Assembly (NCBI RefSeq): GCF_009806985.1
Contig: NZ_WUAX01000016.1
Span: forward strand, 184,976 to 248,975
Length of the DNA: 64,000 bases
Origin: Halorubrum sp. JWXQ-INN 858
GTDB lineage: Archaea > Halobacteriota > Halobacteria > Halobacteriales > Haloferacaceae
Reading direction: 5' to 3'
In this document: one piece after another, positions 7,671 to 16,399 of the stretch
Position numbering within the stretch: position 1 is the stretch's first letter
Layout of the letters: each line of letters starts with the position of its first letter
Made by a program: the position numbers and the translations under genes
Notes under the pieces: generated by a model
The model's input: the letters and a program-made list of their open reading frames with translations, nothing else
Told to the model about the DNA's origin: nothing
Databases searched by the model: none

Positions 7671-8798
7671 GATCACGTCGCTGACCTCGAAGCGTGCACC
7701 GCCGTCGCCCGCCTCCGTGGCCGCGACGTGCCAGCCGTGGGCGGCGACGACCCCTTGGACGATCGCCAACCCCAACCCGACGCCGCCGGAACCGGTCGTG
7801 TACCCGGAGTCGAACACCGCCTCGCGGTCGTCGGCCGGGATCCCCGGTCCGTCGTCTTCGACGTAGAAGCCGTCGCCGTCCGGCAGCCGTCCGACCCGGA
7901 TCGCGACGCCGTCGCCGCCGTGGTCGACGGCGTTCCGGAGGAGGTTCTCGAGCGCCCGCGCGACGCGGCCCGGGGCGGCACGGAACGCCACGTCGTCGAC
8001 GACCGTCAGCGTCGCGTCCGCGGTCGTCATCGCCCCCCAACAGTCGGCCGCCAGCTCGGAGAGCCGAACCGTTTCGAGGTCGTCCTCCTCGACGTCCCGT
8101 CCCGTGCGGGCGACCGTTAGGACGTCGGCGATCAGCGATTCGATGCGGTCGAGCGCAGTCACAGCGATCCGGAGGTTCTCGGTGTCGTTCCGCTCGCGTT
8201 CGAGATCGACCCGTCCCTGCGCGACGTTGAGGGGGTTCCGGAGGTCGTGTGAGAGGACGGCCGCGAACCCGTCGAGCCGGTCGACCTTCGACGCGAGCCG
8301 CTCGTGTTGGAGCTCGGACTCGAGCAGGCGGGCGACGAGCTCGGCGAACGTCGTCTCGGCGGGGGAGAACGGCTCCGAGCGCGGCTCGACGGAGACGAAA
8401 CAGAGGGTTCCATAGAGGTCACCGTCGACCCGCAGCGGGGTTCCGTGGTAACACTCGATCCCGTGCTCGACGTACGCGGGGTCGTCGGTCCACCCCTCGT
8501 CCGTCGCGTGGTTGACGACGAGCGACCCGTGTCCGTCGATCGCTCGCCTGCAGTACGTCCGGGAGAGAGGAAAGACGGACCCGTTCGGGAACCGGCCGCC
8601 GGGTGGATCGGTGCTGGCGACCGTCCGCCAGTAGTCGCCGTCGGGATCGGTCCGGGCCAGGTGGCCGTTCTCGACGTCGAGGTAGTCGACCGCGATCGCC
8701 ATCGCTCGCTCGGCTTTCTCCTCGAACGTCCCGTCGTCGTGCATGACAGCGTACAGCCGCTCCCGAGCGGCGGCCGCGTCCAGTCGTTGGCCCGGCAT
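7659..8798 (-). CDS. GAF-domain sensor histidine kinase
   Basis: A 379-aa soluble histidine kinase. An N-terminal GAF domain (about residues 20-165) is followed by a HisKA-type dimerisation helix with the phospho-acceptor histidine in SHDLRNPLNVAQGR (about residue 190). The HATPase domain has its N box (ALENLLRNAVDHG), G1 box (VEDDGPGIP) and G2 box (GVGLGLAIVQG) all intact. There is no membrane segment, so the signal is probably intracellular and sensed by GAF. No response regulator lies next to it, as is common for haloarchaeal orphan kinases. The nearest upstream gene on the same strand is thioredoxin, 166 bp away, probably a separate unit. The C-terminal VIVVA and stop lie in a minisatellite unit. 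The start is uncertain: the TATA-like GTAAAAGCC is only about 18 bp from ATG 8798. Confidence 0.88.
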   Translation of the reverse strand: MPGQRLDAAAARERLYAVMHDDGTFEEKAERAMAIAVDYLDVENGHLARTDPDGDYWRTVASTDPPGGRFPNGSVFPLSRTYCRRAIDGHGSLVVNHATDEGWTDDPAYVEHGIECYHGTPLRVDGDLYGTLCFVSVEPRSEPFSPAETTFAELVARLLESELQHERLASKVDRLDGFAAVLSHDLRNPLNVAQGRVDLERERNDTENLRIAVTALDRIESLIADVLTVARTGRDVEEDDLETVRLSELAADCWGAMTTADATLTVVDDVAFRAAPGRVARALENLLRNAVDHGGDGVAIRVGRLPDGDGFYVEDDGPGIPADDREAVFDSGYTTGSGGVGLGLAIVQGVVAAHGWHVAATEAGDGGARFEVSDVIVVA

Positions 8799-8901
8799 CT
8801 CGTTGACCGGGCTTTTACGCCGGGGGTTGGTAGCTCTAACGGAGGGGGTTCCGTGGGTAGCTGGTGGTCGCTCGCGGAACGATGCCGAGTAACGACGCGT
8901 G

Positions 8902-8931
8902 ATCGTCCGCGAGCCGCCGCTCGCGGACGAT
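8902..8931. terminator. perfect 13-bp inverted repeat 3' of thioredoxin
   Basis: ATCGTCCGCGAGC and its exact complement are separated by a 4-nt loop (CGCC), 34 bases beyond the thioredoxin stop on the minus strand. The 13-bp perfect GC-rich stem would be very stable in RNA. Archaeal termination mainly uses U-tracts and FttA, and no U-run follows, so RNA 3'-end stabilisation or protein binding are alternatives to termination. Confidence 0.4.
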
Positions 8932-8964
8932 GTCGGGCTCGGAGAACCGCTCGGTGGGCGTCGC

Positions 8965-9234
8965 CTACGCGCCCGCTTCCGTCAGCGCCGCCTCGATGTC
9001 GCCCTTCTGGGTGACGCCGACGAACCGGTCGACGACGCCGTCGTCGTTCTCGACGATCAGGGTCGGCAGCGATCGGACCTGGTACTGGTTGGCGACGTCC
9101 TGCTCCTCGTCAACGTTCACCTTCTGCAGCTCGAAGGCGTCACCGAACGCCTCTTTGACCTCCTCGAGGATCGGGTCTTGCGTCTTACACGGGCCACACC
9201 AGTCGGCGTAGAAATCCAGCAATCGAACGGTCAT
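8965..9234 (-). CDS. trxA: thioredoxin
   Basis: An 89-aa thioredoxin-fold protein with the canonical WCGPC redox motif at residues 12-16, followed by the VDEEQDVANQYQVRSLPTL segment with the cis-proline that packs on the active site. It would reduce protein disulfides in the cytoplasm, probably with a thioredoxin reductase encoded elsewhere. It is shorter than the usual 105-110 aa, lacking the first strand and helix, which is common in haloarchaeal small thioredoxins. An in-frame upstream start would add 15 Arg/Pro-rich residues with no similarity; ATG 9234 lies about 30 bp from a CCCTTATGC box, so the short form is preferred. Confidence 0.9.
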   Translation of the reverse strand: MTVRLLDFYADWCGPCKTQDPILEEVKEAFGDAFELQKVNVDEEQDVANQYQVRSLPTLIVENDDGVVDRFVGVTQKGDIEAALTEAGA

Positions 9235-9446
9235 TGTCCGCCGAAGGCTAACAGGGGGCCGCGCATAAGGGTTTCCCACCGGCCCGAAACCGACACACGA
9301 CCGGGTTCATCGCGTGCGGGCCAAACCGTCGAAGGGAGGCAGTACGATGCATCCTGCGTGGAACCGAGCGAACGTGTCGAGCGCCGTCGGACGGGGGGAC
9401 GCGCGGAGACGAAACGTTTACCCAACCGGGAGCCACAGGAGGTGGT

Positions 9447-9611
9447 ATGAGCAGTGGAGGAAATTCCGGCGGGCTGATGTCCAGTGCGGGGCTCGTTCGG
9501 TACTTCGACGCCCAGGACCGGAACGCGATCGCGATGGACCCGAAGACGGTCATCGCCTTCTGTCTCCTCTTCGGCGTGTTCGTGCAGATCCTCTCGTTGA
9601 CCGTCGCATGA
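9447..9611 (+). CDS. secG: preprotein translocase subunit Sec61-beta (SecG)
   Basis: A 54-aa protein, the small accessory subunit of the Sec translocation channel. The layout is that of archaeal Sec61-beta: a Gly/Ser-rich cytoplasmic N-terminus, the conserved GLVRYFDAQDRNAIAMDPK segment at residues 15-33 just before the membrane, and a single C-terminal membrane helix ending LSLTVA. Length matches other haloarchaeal versions. The start is clear: a strong Shine-Dalgarno AGGAGGTG lies 4-11 bp upstream of ATG 9447, and CGTTTACCC further upstream may be the TATA region. The stop codon (9609-9611) directly abuts the right end of the tnpB element. Confidence 0.93.
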   Translation: MSSGGNSGGLMSSAGLVRYFDAQDRNAIAMDPKTVIAFCLLFGVFVQILSLTVA

Positions 9612-9760
9612 CATCCTCCCCGGCGTGAACGCCGGGGTTTCCTCGCGCTGGGGGTATCGCTTACCGACCCACGGAGGCAACTTGCGGGTTCGTATGCTCC
9701 TCGTTGGGAACTGAGCGTGGTGACTCTGACCATGAATAGTCGTCCCACTTGAGGCATACA
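9612..9760 (-). ncRNA. putative omega/reRNA region at the tnpB 3' end
   Basis: In characterised IS200/IS605 elements the guide (omega) RNA covers the end of tnpB and extends to the right element boundary, with the guide taken from the flanking DNA. Here the interval between the tnpB stop (9661) and the right end includes the GC-rich hairpin at 9618-9637. If processed, the guide would be read from secG codons on the minus strand. Placement is by analogy; the 5' limit is a guess. Confidence 0.35.
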
Positions 9761-10938
9761 GGCCGTGCCATCGGCCGTGTTACCGTCGTCTGCCGTCGAA
9801 GGAACGTCTCTGACGCTGTGAGATCGGCGTGGCCCTCGAATCCACACGGACACGTCAGCGTGTCGCGGTGGCGCGTCGTGTCCTCCGTCGAACCGCAGTT
9901 CGGACACTCCTGACTCGTCCATGCTTCAGACCGTATCTCCACCGAGATGCCGTATTCTTCGGCGGTACACGCCAGTCGCTTCACGAACGCTCTGAACGCC
10001 CAGAAGTTGTGCGTCTTGGCGTTCGTCTCAACCGACCAATGCGTCTCAAGCACGTCCGTCAACGCCCCGACGTACACCGTCGAAACGCCTTCGTCGTACA
10101 GGCGTTCGATGAGGTCGCGGGCGAGTGCATCTTGGGCGTGGTCACGTCGCTTGGTACGTCGGTCGTACAGGCGTCGAATACGATGACTACTGTATCGATC
10201 TTCCTCCAAGAGCGATTTGAGTCGGGCGATCTCTCGTGTTGTCTCACGGAATCGCTCGAACAGGTCGCGCCCTTCGTACAGGAGTTGCTGGCCGGTTGTG
10301 GTTGTGCAGGCGACGAGATTGTTCGCACCAATATCCAGAGCGGCTTCTTCGGAAGCCAGTGGGTGTGCCAGTCGAGAATCATCAATGGTGACCGGCTGAA
10401 AGGCCCTGAACGTCTGTGCTTGCTCGTCGTAGAACAACACCAACCGACCCTGCTTCTCGTACTCCTTCCAGTTGGGATCGCCTCGGATTTCGAGCCGGAG
10501 ACGTTCGCGGTACCCCAGCCCGTACTCGTCTTTCAGGTCTTTGCCAACGAGAAGTTCGAGGCGGGAAAACTCGCCCCACTCAACGGAGTACGATGTATTG
10601 CGGATGTACGTACGGAGTTCTCGGCCTTTGTCTGCGTTGCCCCAGAATCCGGGTTTGCCGTTGGCTTCGCCCTTCTCCTTGAGCGCGAAGAACGACTTCC
10701 ACGCTTCTCGATTCTTGCGGTCGATTTGCTGAACCGTGGACGCGCCGAGTGTTCCGCCATAGCGACCGCGATACTCGCTGATGTCCCACACGTCTCCGTC
10801 TGGGTCAGCATAGTTCTCGCGGCGCTCATAGTTGATTTCGTTCCAGAGAGCGGCAGAAGCGTCCAACAGCCGTCGAAGCAACTCCTCGTCCTCCTCGGAC
10901 TGAGGAACCACCTCGAACGTATTGGCACGCTTCATCAA
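9661..10938 (-). CDS. tnpB: RNA-guided endonuclease TnpB (IS200/IS605 OrfB)
   Basis: A full-length 425-aa TnpB. RuvC-I is LDIGANN with D202, and RuvC-III is [11 protein letters not shown] with D372. Between them a C4 zinc ribbon uses C345/C348 (CPNC) and C363/C365 (CPCG), next to the TSQECPNCG signature. The RuvC-II strand reads [12 protein letters not shown] around residue 291: where most TnpBs have an acidic residue (vvEdL) this one has G-A, so one catalytic acid may be missing. TnpB cleaves DNA matching its omegaRNA guide and favours retention of the element. ATG 10938 begins a double Met (MMKRAN). No tnpA is adjacent. A small divergent ORF lies upstream within the element. Confidence 0.9.
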   Translation of the reverse strand: MMKRANTFEVVPQSEEDEELLRRLLDASAALWNEINYERRENYADPDGDVWDISEYRGRYGGTLGASTVQQIDRKNREAWKSFFALKEKGEANGKPGFWGNADKGRELRTYIRNTSYSVEWGEFSRLELLVGKDLKDEYGLGYRERLRLEIRGDPNWKEYEKQGRLVLFYDEQAQTFRAFQPVTIDDSRLAHPLASEEAALDIGANNLVACTTTTGQQLLYEGRDLFERFRETTREIARLKSLLEEDRYSSHRIRRLYDRRTKRRDHAQDALARDLIERLYDEGVSTVYVGALTDVLETHWSVETNAKTHNFWAFRAFVKRLACTAEEYGISVEIRSEAWTSQECPNCGSTEDTTRHRDTLTCPCGFEGHADLTASETFLRRQTTVTRPMARPVCLKWDDYSWSESPRSVPNEEHTNPQVASVGR

Positions 10939-10988
10939 CTACTGATTGTACCATAATGCACATAAATGTCCTGTTCATGTGATACACT

Positions 10989-11126
10989 ATGGTCGCAATT
11001 CGCATCGAGTTTGACGACGACGACCAGTACAAACGACTGAAGGAACTGAAGAAGCACCATGGGTTGACGTGGAAGGGATTACTCCTCGAAGGAGAAAAGA
11101 AAGTCAGAGAGGATACCCCAGAGTAA
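10989..11126 (+). CDS. 45-aa passenger ORF of the tnpB element
   Basis: A small protein, MVAIRIEFDDDDQYKRLKEL followed by a helix and ending KKVREDTPE, encoded divergently from tnpB and inside the element's hairpins. The strand-helix-helix pattern (a short IRIEF strand, then the charged helices DDQYKRLKELKKHHG and WKGLLLEGEKKV) resembles ribbon-helix-helix DNA-binding proteins, which often sit beside haloarchaeal tnpB genes. It could autoregulate the element through the 50-bp divergent promoter region. The ATG at 10989 is the only reasonable start. Function is inferred from fold-like pattern only. Confidence 0.65.
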   Translation: MVAIRIEFDDDDQYKRLKELKKHHGLTWKGLLLEGEKKVREDTPE

Positions 11127-11241
11127 GCGTCGAACGTGGATTGTGAAATAGAGTGTCGGATTCACACCCGGCCTAAAGGCCGGGACTCTCTCCTTGATTC
11201 AGGTAGGCCGTGACCGTCGACGTCGTCGCCGCGTCCCGTTA

Positions 11242-11341
11242 GCGACCGCCCGAGAGCCATCCGACGACCGCCCGGGAGCCATTCGACGACCGCCCGGGAG
11301 CCATTCGACGACCGCCCGGGAGCCATTCGACGACCGCCCGG
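11242..11341. repeat. 22-bp minisatellite, about 4.5 copies
   Basis: GACGACCGCCCGGGAGCCATTC is repeated exactly at 11263, 11285 and 11307, preceded by a diverged copy (11242-11262) and followed by a 13-bp partial copy. It lies between the IS element and the pdxT promoter; a CCTTTTTGC box follows at about 11354-11362. Confidence 0.9.
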
Positions 11342-11385
11342 CCGGTAGCGCGCCCTTTTTGCACGTCCCGGTCACACCACGCAGT

Positions 11386-11979
11386 ATGAACGCAGGCGTC
11401 ATCGCCGTCCAGGGCGACGTGGCCGAGCACGCCGCGGCCATCCGCCGCGCCGCGGCCGCACACGACGAGCCCGTGGAGGTCGTCGAGATCCGTGACTCGG
11501 GGGTCGTCCCCGACTGTGACGTCCTCCTCATGCCGGGCGGGGAGTCGACGACGATCTCGCGGCTGATCCACCGCGAAGGGATCGCCGCGGAGATCCGTGA
11601 CCACGTCGCGGCCGGAAAGCCGGTGCTCGCCACCTGCGCCGGACTCATCGTCTGCTCACGCGACGCGAAAGACGACCGGGTTGACGCGCTCGGCGTCCTT
11701 GACGTCTCCGTCGACCGCAACGCCTTCGGCCGACAGAAGGACTCCTTCGAGGCGAAGGTGCCCGTCGAGGGGCTCGAGGAGCCGTTCCACGCCGTCTTCA
11801 TTCGAGCGCCGGCCATCGACGACGTCGGGTCGGGCGTCGAGGTGCTCGCGTCGGTCGACGGCCGGCCGGTGACGGTCCGGGACGGCCCGGTCGTCGCCAC
11901 CTCCTTCCACCCGGAGCTGACCGACGACTCGCGGATCCACGACCTCGCCTTCTTCCCCGACACGGAGGTCCTCGCGTGA
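11386..11979 (+). CDS. pdxT: pyridoxal 5'-phosphate synthase glutaminase subunit
   Basis: A 197-aa class I glutamine amidotransferase. It hydrolyses glutamine and delivers ammonia to PdxS in de novo vitamin B6 (PLP) synthesis. The PdxT-specific MPGGESTTISRL motif, the nucleophile cysteine in ATCAGLIV, and the catalytic HPEL near the C-terminus are all present, and length matches the family. The partner pdxS is not in the window. ATG 11386 is supported by the N-terminal VIAVQGDVAEH strand typical of PdxT and by a TATA-like CTTTTTGC about 28 bp upstream. The stop overlaps the start of hisE (GTGA), so the two are translationally coupled. Confidence 0.95.
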   Translation: MNAGVIAVQGDVAEHAAAIRRAAAAHDEPVEVVEIRDSGVVPDCDVLLMPGGESTTISRLIHREGIAAEIRDHVAAGKPVLATCAGLIVCSRDAKDDRVDALGVLDVSVDRNAFGRQKDSFEAKVPVEGLEEPFHAVFIRAPAIDDVGSGVEVLASVDGRPVTVRDGPVVATSFHPELTDDSRIHDLAFFPDTEVLA

Positions 11980-12323
11980 GCGACGAGCGCGGGGCAGGGG
12001 AGAACCCGGGGACGGGCACGGAGGCGACGGACTCCGAGACGGCAGCCGTCCTCGACGAGCTGTTCGCGACGATCGAATCGCGGAAGGCGGAGCTCCCGGA
12101 AGGGTCGTACACGACCTCGCTGTTCACCCACGAGAAGGGCGAGAACGCGGTGTTGGAGAAGATCGGCGAGGAGACGACGGAGGCGATCCTCGCGGCGAAG
12201 GACGACGACGACGAGGAGCTGCTGTACGAGAGCGCCGACCTCGTCTACCACCTGCTGGTGTTGCTCTCGATGAAGGACGTAGCGCTCGACGACCTCCGCG
12301 CGGAGCTTCGGGACCGATTCTAG
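11976..12323 (+). CDS. hisE: phosphoribosyl-ATP diphosphatase
   Basis: A 115-aa HisE, which removes pyrophosphate from phosphoribosyl-ATP in the second step of histidine synthesis. The all-alpha MazG-like NTP pyrophosphohydrolase fold is visible from residue 23: LDELFATIESRK, the acidic metal-binding GEETTEAILAAK helix, and the ESADLVYHLLVLL helix with its conserved E and D. A 20-residue acidic, disordered N-terminal extension precedes the domain. The GTG start lies in the pdxT stop (4-nt overlap). The pairing of pdxT with hisE is a local arrangement, not a full his operon. Confidence 0.94.
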   Translation: MSDERGAGENPGTGTEATDSETAAVLDELFATIESRKAELPEGSYTTSLFTHEKGENAVLEKIGEETTEAILAAKDDDDEELLYESADLVYHLLVLLSMKDVALDDLRAELRDRF

Positions 12324-12418
12324 CCGGCTGACGGCGCGGTTCCCTCCCCCTCTCGATCGCGCGGCGTTTACGGGTTCGTGCCGCCGACGCGGTCGCGCCC
12401 TCGATGCATCCGCGCCGC

Positions 12419-13507
12419 CTACGCGTCCGCGCCGTCCACGACGTCGTCGAGCCGAGTCGTCGGGAAGAGCTCGTCGAGGTCGATCCCGGCCCCGGGAGCC
12501 GCGTCGCTCGCCGATCGATCGACCGGCTCGACGAGGCGGTAGGCGATCCCCTCGCGCTCGACGACGCCGGCGCTCGCGAGGTGATCGAGATGGGCGAACG
12601 CCTCGCCGGGGCCGTGGAGGACGTGGATCCCCGACAGCTCGCCGAACAGCTCGGCCGAGACCTCCCACGCGGTGAGCGGCCCGCCCGCCGCGAGGGTGTC
12701 GACGACCCGTCCGGTCCGGTGTCGGTGGTGGTCGAGGATCTCCGCGGCGCGGTGGCTCGGGTCGTCGATCCGGTCGCGGTGGCCGGGGTGGGCCGCGTCC
12801 CAGTCGCGGTCGACGACGCGTGCGAGGCTCTCGGCGTACGCCGCGAGCGGGTGTGCCACCCGGACGTCCGCCCCACCGACGTTAGGGGTGTATCGCGGGA
12901 GCACCGCGTCGCCGGTGAACGCCTCCTCGGGTGCGGCGGCGTCGGGGCCCGCGACCGGCTCGTGGTCGGGCACCTCGCGCGGATCGAACGCGAACGCCGT
13001 GAGTCCGGCGGTGTGACCGGGGAGGTGGACCGCCTCGAGCTCCACGCCGCCGACGAGGACCCGGTCGCCGTCGGAGAACGTCGTCACGTCGGCGTCGCGA
13101 CCCCGAAGGCCGGCACTCACGCCGTCGAAGAACGCGGTCAGCCGCTCGCGGGCGTCCTCGGGGAACCCCCACCGCTCGAACGTCTCACGCTGGGCCGCCG
13201 GGTCGTCCATGAACTGCGTTCCGCTCCCGTCCACGAGCGGGGCGTCCGCCTCGTGGACGAGGACGTCCGCGCCGCTTTCCGCCTGGAGCTCGCCCGCGAG
13301 CCCGGCGTGGTCGGGGTGCCAATGGGTGAGTACGATCGCGTCCACGTCCGCCGGGGCGATGCCGTAGGCGGCGAGCCCCGCGTCGAGCTCGGCGCGGACG
13401 TCCGGCGTCGCGACCCCGGTGTCGACGAGCGCCGTCGTCTCCCCGTCGAGCAGGTAGACGTCGTTTTTCCCCTCGAAGACGGTGTTCCCGAGCTGGATCC
13501 GTTTCAC
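12419..13507 (-). CDS. MBL-fold metallo-hydrolase
   Basis: A 362-aa metallo-beta-lactamase-fold hydrolase. The metal ligands are seen in order: THWHPDH (HxHxDH motif), a later H in LPGHTAG, D in FTGDAVL, and a final H in AHPGH. The C-terminal 100 residues have the helical LACTB2-like region (HHRHRTGRVVDTLAAGG and a winged-helix-like segment TAWEVSAELFG). This resembles the glyoxalase II/LACTB2 branch, which covers thioesterases and ribonucleases; the substrate is not predictable. The GTG at 13507 is preferred because VKRIQLGNTVFEGKNDVYLL is the usual N-terminus and a CTCAAAAGG box lies about 25 bp upstream; the longer in-frame start adds Arg/Pro-rich residues unlike the family. Confidence 0.85.
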   Translation of the reverse strand: MKRIQLGNTVFEGKNDVYLLDGETTALVDTGVATPDVRAELDAGLAAYGIAPADVDAIVLTHWHPDHAGLAGELQAESGADVLVHEADAPLVDGSGTQFMDDPAAQRETFERWGFPEDARERLTAFFDGVSAGLRGRDADVTTFSDGDRVLVGGVELEAVHLPGHTAGLTAFAFDPREVPDHEPVAGPDAAAPEEAFTGDAVLPRYTPNVGGADVRVAHPLAAYAESLARVVDRDWDAAHPGHRDRIDDPSHRAAEILDHHRHRTGRVVDTLAAGGPLTAWEVSAELFGELSGIHVLHGPGEAFAHLDHLASAGVVEREGIAYRLVEPVDRSASDAAPGAGIDLDELFPTTRLDDVVDGADA

Positions 13508-13614
13508 GGTCGAGCGACGGCGGGCAGCCTTTTGAGGGTTGCTCCCCGGAGCCGCGGGAGACGCCCGAACGGCTCGGTGGATCCGTTTTTCAGGGATAGC
13601 GCACAACGTGCCGT

Positions 13615-13995
13615 ATGGAGTATCAACCCGGCGTCTGTAACATCGGCCCGGCCGAGCGGCGGAAACGGCTCCTGCTCGGGGTCGCCTCGTTGTTGGGGTC
13701 CGTCGTGCTGGTGGCAGCGGTCCTCGCGGTCGGCTGGCCCCTGTGGACCCTGCTTTTCGTTCTCTTCCCGCTGTACGGGGCGGCGATGGGGTTCCTCCAG
13801 TACCGCGAGCGGTTCTGCGTCGGGTTCGCCGGCATCGGCGTCTTCGACGTCGGCGGCGGGACCCACGAGATCACCGACCCGCAGGCGCTCGAAGCCGACC
13901 GGAAGCATGCGGTACGGCTGAACACGAAGGCGCTCGCGGTCGGTGCCGTCGGCGCGCTCGCCGCGTACGGCATCGCGCTCCTCGTCGTCGGCTGA
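13615..13995 (+). CDS. small membrane protein, DUF2892-like
   Basis: A 126-aa membrane protein with about three helices (residues 20-42, 45-60 and the C-terminal 105-125). The N-terminal CNIGPAERRKR motif resembles the N-[VI]G-x-x-[ED]R-x-x-R signature of the DUF2892 family, whose members often sit in sulfur-handling or inner-membrane contexts. A Cys at position 8 and another in RERFCVGFAG lie on the same face. No function is assigned. It is divergent from the MBL hydrolase; their starts are 108 bp apart and could share regulation. GTTTTTCAG at about 13586-13594 fits a TATA box 25 bp before ATG 13615. Confidence 0.7.
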   Translation: MEYQPGVCNIGPAERRKRLLLGVASLLGSVVLVAAVLAVGWPLWTLLFVLFPLYGAAMGFLQYRERFCVGFAGIGVFDVGGGTHEITDPQALEADRKHAVRLNTKALAVGAVGALAAYGIALLVVG

Positions 13996-14123
13996 TGCGG
14001 CGGCACGCGCCGACGCGACTCGGCGGCATGACCTGGCGACACGAGTCGGCGATATCGACGAAGAGGATCCATAAACGTGCACATGGAAAAGCATTAGAGC
14101 CGGCGAGGTAACCACGTAAGTGA

Positions 14124-16355
14124 ATGAGCCTGTCCGAGACGGACCACGAGCTCGTGACCGCGGAGCTCGATCGGGACCCGACGCCGGCCGAGGCCGCGCT
14201 GTTCGAGAACCTCTGGAGCGAACACTGCGCGTACCGCTCCTCGCGCCCGCTGTTGTCGGCGTTCGAGAGCGAAGGCGACGCGGTCGTCGTCGGCCCCGGC
14301 GACGACGCCGCCGTGCTCGCGCTCCCCGAGCCCGACGCGGCCGACACGCCGGCCGCCGACCGCGACGCCGACGACTACGGCGACGTCTACGTCACCTTCG
14401 GGATCGAGAGCCACAACCACCCGTCGTACGTCGACCCGTTCGACGGCGCGGCGACCGGCGTCGGCGGCATCGTCCGCGACACCATGAGCATGGGCGCGTA
14501 CCCGATCGCGCTGCTCGACTCGCTGTACTTCGGCGGCTTCGACCGCGAACACTCCCGCTACCTGTTCGAGGGCGTCGTCGAGGGGATCTCACACTACGGC
14601 AACTGCATCGGCGTCCCGACCGTCGGCGGCAGCGTCGCCTTCCACGAGGGGTACGAGGGGAACCCCCTCGTCAACGTCGCCTGCGTCGGGATCACGAACG
14701 AGGAACGGCTCGTGACCGCGATCGCACGGGAGCCCGGCAACGCGCTCGTGCTCGTCGGCAACGGGACCGGTCGCGACGGGCTCGGCGGCGCGTCGTTCGC
14801 CTCCGAGGACCTCGCCGAGGACGCGGAGACGGAGGACCGACCCGCGGTACAGGTCGGCGACCCGTACGCCGAAAAGCGGCTGATCGAGTGCAACGAGGCG
14901 CTCGTCGACGAGGACCTCGTCCGCTCGGCCCGCGACCTCGGCGCGGCCGGACTCGGCGGAGCCTCCTCCGAACTGGTCGCGAAGGGCGGGCTGGGCGCGC
15001 GGATCGACTTGAACCGCGTTCACCAGCGCGAGCCGGAGATGAACGCTCTGGAGATCCTGCTCGCGGAGAGCCAGGAGCGGATGTGTTACGAGGTCGCCCC
15101 CGAGGACGTCGACCGCGTCCGCGAGCTCGCCGAGCGGTTCGACCTCGGGTGTTCGGCGATCGGCGAGGTGACGGCGGGCAACTACGTCTGTGAGTTCGAC
15201 GGGGAGGTCGTCGTCGACGTCGACGCGGACTTCCTCGCGGAGGGAGCACCGATGAACGACCTGGCGAGCGAGGAGCCGCCGACGCCCGCACGCGAGGTCC
15301 CCGAGCCGGAGCTGGGCGACGCCTTCGAGGCGGTCGTCTCCGCCCCGACGACGGCGAGCAAGCGGTGGGTGTACCGCCAGTACGACCACGAAGTCGGGAC
15401 CCGGACTGCCGTGAAGCCCGGCGACGACGCCGCGATCGTCGCGGTCCGGGAGGCGGCCGCGAGCGCGACCGCGGACGATCCGGAGCCGATCGACGAGGGT
15501 GACGACGACGCCGACGACGGCGTCGGCCTCGCGCTCTCCTCGGGGGCGAACCCCAACTGGACGAGCGTCGCGCCCTACGACGGGGCCCGGGCGATCGCGA
15601 TCGAGAACGCGACGAACCTCGCGGCGAAGGGGGCCGTTCCGCTGGCGGCGGTCGACTGCCTGAACGGCGGCAACCCCGAGAAGCCGGACGTGTACGGCGG
15701 GTTCACGGGGATCGTCGACGGGCTCGCCGACGCGTGTGCCGCGCTCGACGCGCCCGTCGTCGGCGGCAACGTCTCGCTGTACAACGACAGCGTCGCGGGC
15801 CCCATCCCGCCGACGCCGACGCTCGCGCTGATCGGGACGAAGCGGGGCTACGACGCCCCGCCGGCCGCGCTCGACGCCGGCGTCGCCGACGAGTCCGAGC
15901 TCCTCCTCGTCGGGGAGCCGGGCGACGCGCTCGGCGGCTCCGAGTACCTCACGGCGGTCGGCGGGACCGACCGGTTCCCGACGCTCCCCGCGGAGCCGGC
16001 TGCCGTCGTCGCGACGCTCGCGTCGATCGCGCGCCACGACGCGACGGTCGCGACCCACGACGTGAGCGACGGCGGGCTCGCGGTCGCGCTCGCGGAGCTC
16101 GTGACCGACACGGCCGGCGCGGCCATCGAGCTGCCCGACCACGTCGCCGCGTTCGAGGAGACGCCCGGCCGCCTCGTCGTGCAGACGACCGACCCCGAGG
16201 CGGTCGCCGACCTCGCCGGGGACCTCCCGACGTTCCGACTCGGCGACGTGACGACCGACGGGACCCTGTCGTTTTCCGTCGGCGAGGAGTCGGTCGCCGT
16301 CGACGCCGACCGGATCCGGGAGCTGCGCGGCGTCATCGAGCGCGAACTGGCCTGA
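14124..16355 (+). CDS. purL: phosphoribosylformylglycinamidine synthase subunit PurL
   Basis: A 743-aa small-type PurL, the synthetase subunit of the FGAM synthase complex (with PurS and PurQ) in purine synthesis. It converts FGAR, ATP and PurQ-derived ammonia to FGAM. The N-terminal [15 protein letters not shown] motif, the IESHNHPS segment, the [16 protein letters not shown] glycine loops and the second-half [24 protein letters not shown] and [11 protein letters not shown] motifs are all present; length fits the archaeal/Bacillus-type. A disordered acidic insertion (about residues 450-470) is a haloarchaeal touch. purS and purQ are not in the window. ATG 14124 follows an AT-richer stretch containing CATAAACGTG (about 14069-14078). 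Confidence 0.95.
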   Translation: MSLSETDHELVTAELDRDPTPAEAALFENLWSEHCAYRSSRPLLSAFESEGDAVVVGPGDDAAVLALPEPDAADTPAADRDADDYGDVYVTFGIESHNHPSYVDPFDGAATGVGGIVRDTMSMGAYPIALLDSLYFGGFDREHSRYLFEGVVEGISHYGNCIGVPTVGGSVAFHEGYEGNPLVNVACVGITNEERLVTAIAREPGNALVLVGNGTGRDGLGGASFASEDLAEDAETEDRPAVQVGDPYAEKRLIECNEALVDEDLVRSARDLGAAGLGGASSELVAKGGLGARIDLNRVHQREPEMNALEILLAESQERMCYEVAPEDVDRVRELAERFDLGCSAIGEVTAGNYVCEFDGEVVVDVDADFLAEGAPMNDLASEEPPTPAREVPEPELGDAFEAVVSAPTTASKRWVYRQYDHEVGTRTAVKPGDDAAIVAVREAAASATADDPEPIDEGDDDADDGVGLALSSGANPNWTSVAPYDGARAIAIENATNLAAKGAVPLAAVDCLNGGNPEKPDVYGGFTGIVDGLADACAALDAPVVGGNVSLYNDSVAGPIPPTPTLALIGTKRGYDAPPAALDAGVADESELLLVGEPGDALGGSEYLTAVGGTDRFPTLPAEPAAVVATLASIARHDATVATHDVSDGGLAVALAELVTDTAGAAIELPDHVAAFEETPGRLVVQTTDPEAVADLAGDLPTFRLGDVTTDGTLSFSVGEESVAVDADRIRELRGVIERELA

Positions 16356-16399
16356 GCGAGCCGGGAGCGCCGGGAACCCTGGGACACGGGAAGGGGATC

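Larger units (their letters stand above)
9612..11200 (-). mobile_element. IS200/IS605-group element with tnpB only (IS1341-type)
   Basis: The element carries tnpB on the minus strand and no tnpA. Its ends are marked by subterminal hairpins instead of inverted repeats, as in this group: CCCCGGCG-TGAA-CGCCGGGG at 9618-9637 on the tnpB 3' side, and CCCGGCC-TAAA-GGCCGGG at 11167-11184 on the 5' side. Base composition inside is visibly less GC-rich than the flanks, consistent with acquired DNA. The exact ends are not certain; I place them from the hairpins and from the GAGGATGTCA-type terminal sequence common in haloarchaeal copies. Without tnpA it would need a transposase supplied elsewhere. Confidence 0.8.

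Noticed and set aside
11191..11199. TTGAT next to the left element end as the target motif of ISDra2-like elements
   Set aside because: TTGAT is on the strand opposite to the tnpB orientation, so it is not in the position of a target-adjacent motif.
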